Of a stretch of DNA of 5,623 bases, positions 5,605 through 5,623 are shown piece after piece (positions within the stretch are counted from its first letter, which is position 1; every line of letters begins with the position of its first letter). The position numbers and the translations under genes are program-made. The notes beneath the pieces are model-generated. The model saw nothing but the letters and a program-made list of their open reading frames with translations, ran no database searches and had not been told where the DNA came from. Source of the DNA: a bacterium (lineage in GTDB: Bacteria; Gemmatimonadota; Gemmatimonadetes; Gemmatimonadales; Gemmatimonadaceae); NCBI GenBank assembly GCA_021802745.1, contig JAJZRK010000211.1, forward strand, positions 1 through 5,623, written 5' to 3'.

Positions 5605-5623
5605 CGCCGCGTCCGCAGTCGAC

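Larger units (their letters stand above)
5312..5623 (+). mobile_element. Group II intron, probably class C (IIC), 5' portion truncated by the window edge
   Basis: The element begins with the group II consensus GTGTG (5312-5316) five bases after a terminator hairpin, the characteristic target of class C introns. Landmark segments follow in the same order as in the Oceanobacillus iheyensis IIC intron (recalled from memory): GTGTGCCCAGCATG, GAGG-TGGAAGT-CCTC (5338-5352), CTGAAAGAAGC (5411-5421), an EBS1-type hairpin (5486-5501), CTTACCTGGGGAGATCT (5566-5582), a domain II hairpin and GTCCGCAGTCGAC at the edge, which resembles the start of domain III. Domains I and II are therefore present; domains III-VI and any reverse transcriptase/maturase ORF in domain IV must lie to the right. 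Orientation matches the upstream gene. Mobility and splicing competence cannot be judged without the rest. Class C is inferred from terminator targeting, short EBS1 and sequence resemblance. Confidence 0.85.

Noticed and set aside
5618..5623. GTCGAC at the very end as a cloning-site boundary
   Set aside because: A 6-base palindrome at the edge is weak evidence, and the bases fit the expected start of intron domain III.

Overview
The window is GC-rich, densely coding bacterial DNA with everything on the + strand. Its gene content (a DUF4388/PATAN-type regulator tail fused to TPRs, further TPR proteins, a membrane-anchored MA-clan peptidase, and an exported TolB-like/TPR protein) recalls Gemmatimonadota. 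That placement is inferred from protein style, not from a marker gene, and is only moderately confident.

Left part (1-3068): a tightly packed three-gene operon. It begins with the 3' part of a TPR protein whose true start lies off the left edge. Next come a second TPR protein with a helical N-terminus and a secreted, C-terminally anchored zinc-peptidase-like protein. Both junctions are 4-base GTGA overlaps, where the GTG start of one gene overlaps the TGA stop of the previous one. This implies translational coupling and a shared process, probably a cytoplasmic TPR scaffold working with a periplasmic peptidase.

Middle (3069-3486): a small hairpin abuts a perfect TTGACA -35 box. After a 17-bp spacer and a TAnnnT -10 box comes a 57-codon two-helix membrane protein whose ATG lies at or only a few bases after the expected transcription start. 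It is followed 24 bases later by tRNA-Val(UAC), so the small ORF and the tRNA probably share a transcript.

Right part (3487-5306): a large exported protein with a signal peptide, a TolB/FlgO-like alpha/beta domain, a TPR-like helical solenoid and four cysteines. It ends at a strong 12-bp terminator-type hairpin.

End (5312-5623): the most notable element. Five bases past the terminator hairpin starts a group II intron in sense orientation (5' end GTGTG). Domain I can be folded by hand: a basal stem CCCAG/CTGGG, a second stem CATCG/CGATG, an EBS1 hairpin loop, then a domain II hairpin and the likely beginning of domain III at the window edge. Sequence order, compensatory changes relative to the Oceanobacillus iheyensis IIC intron (recalled from memory) and the position just behind a terminator all point to class C (IIC). 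Any reverse transcriptase/maturase would lie in domain IV, beyond the right edge.
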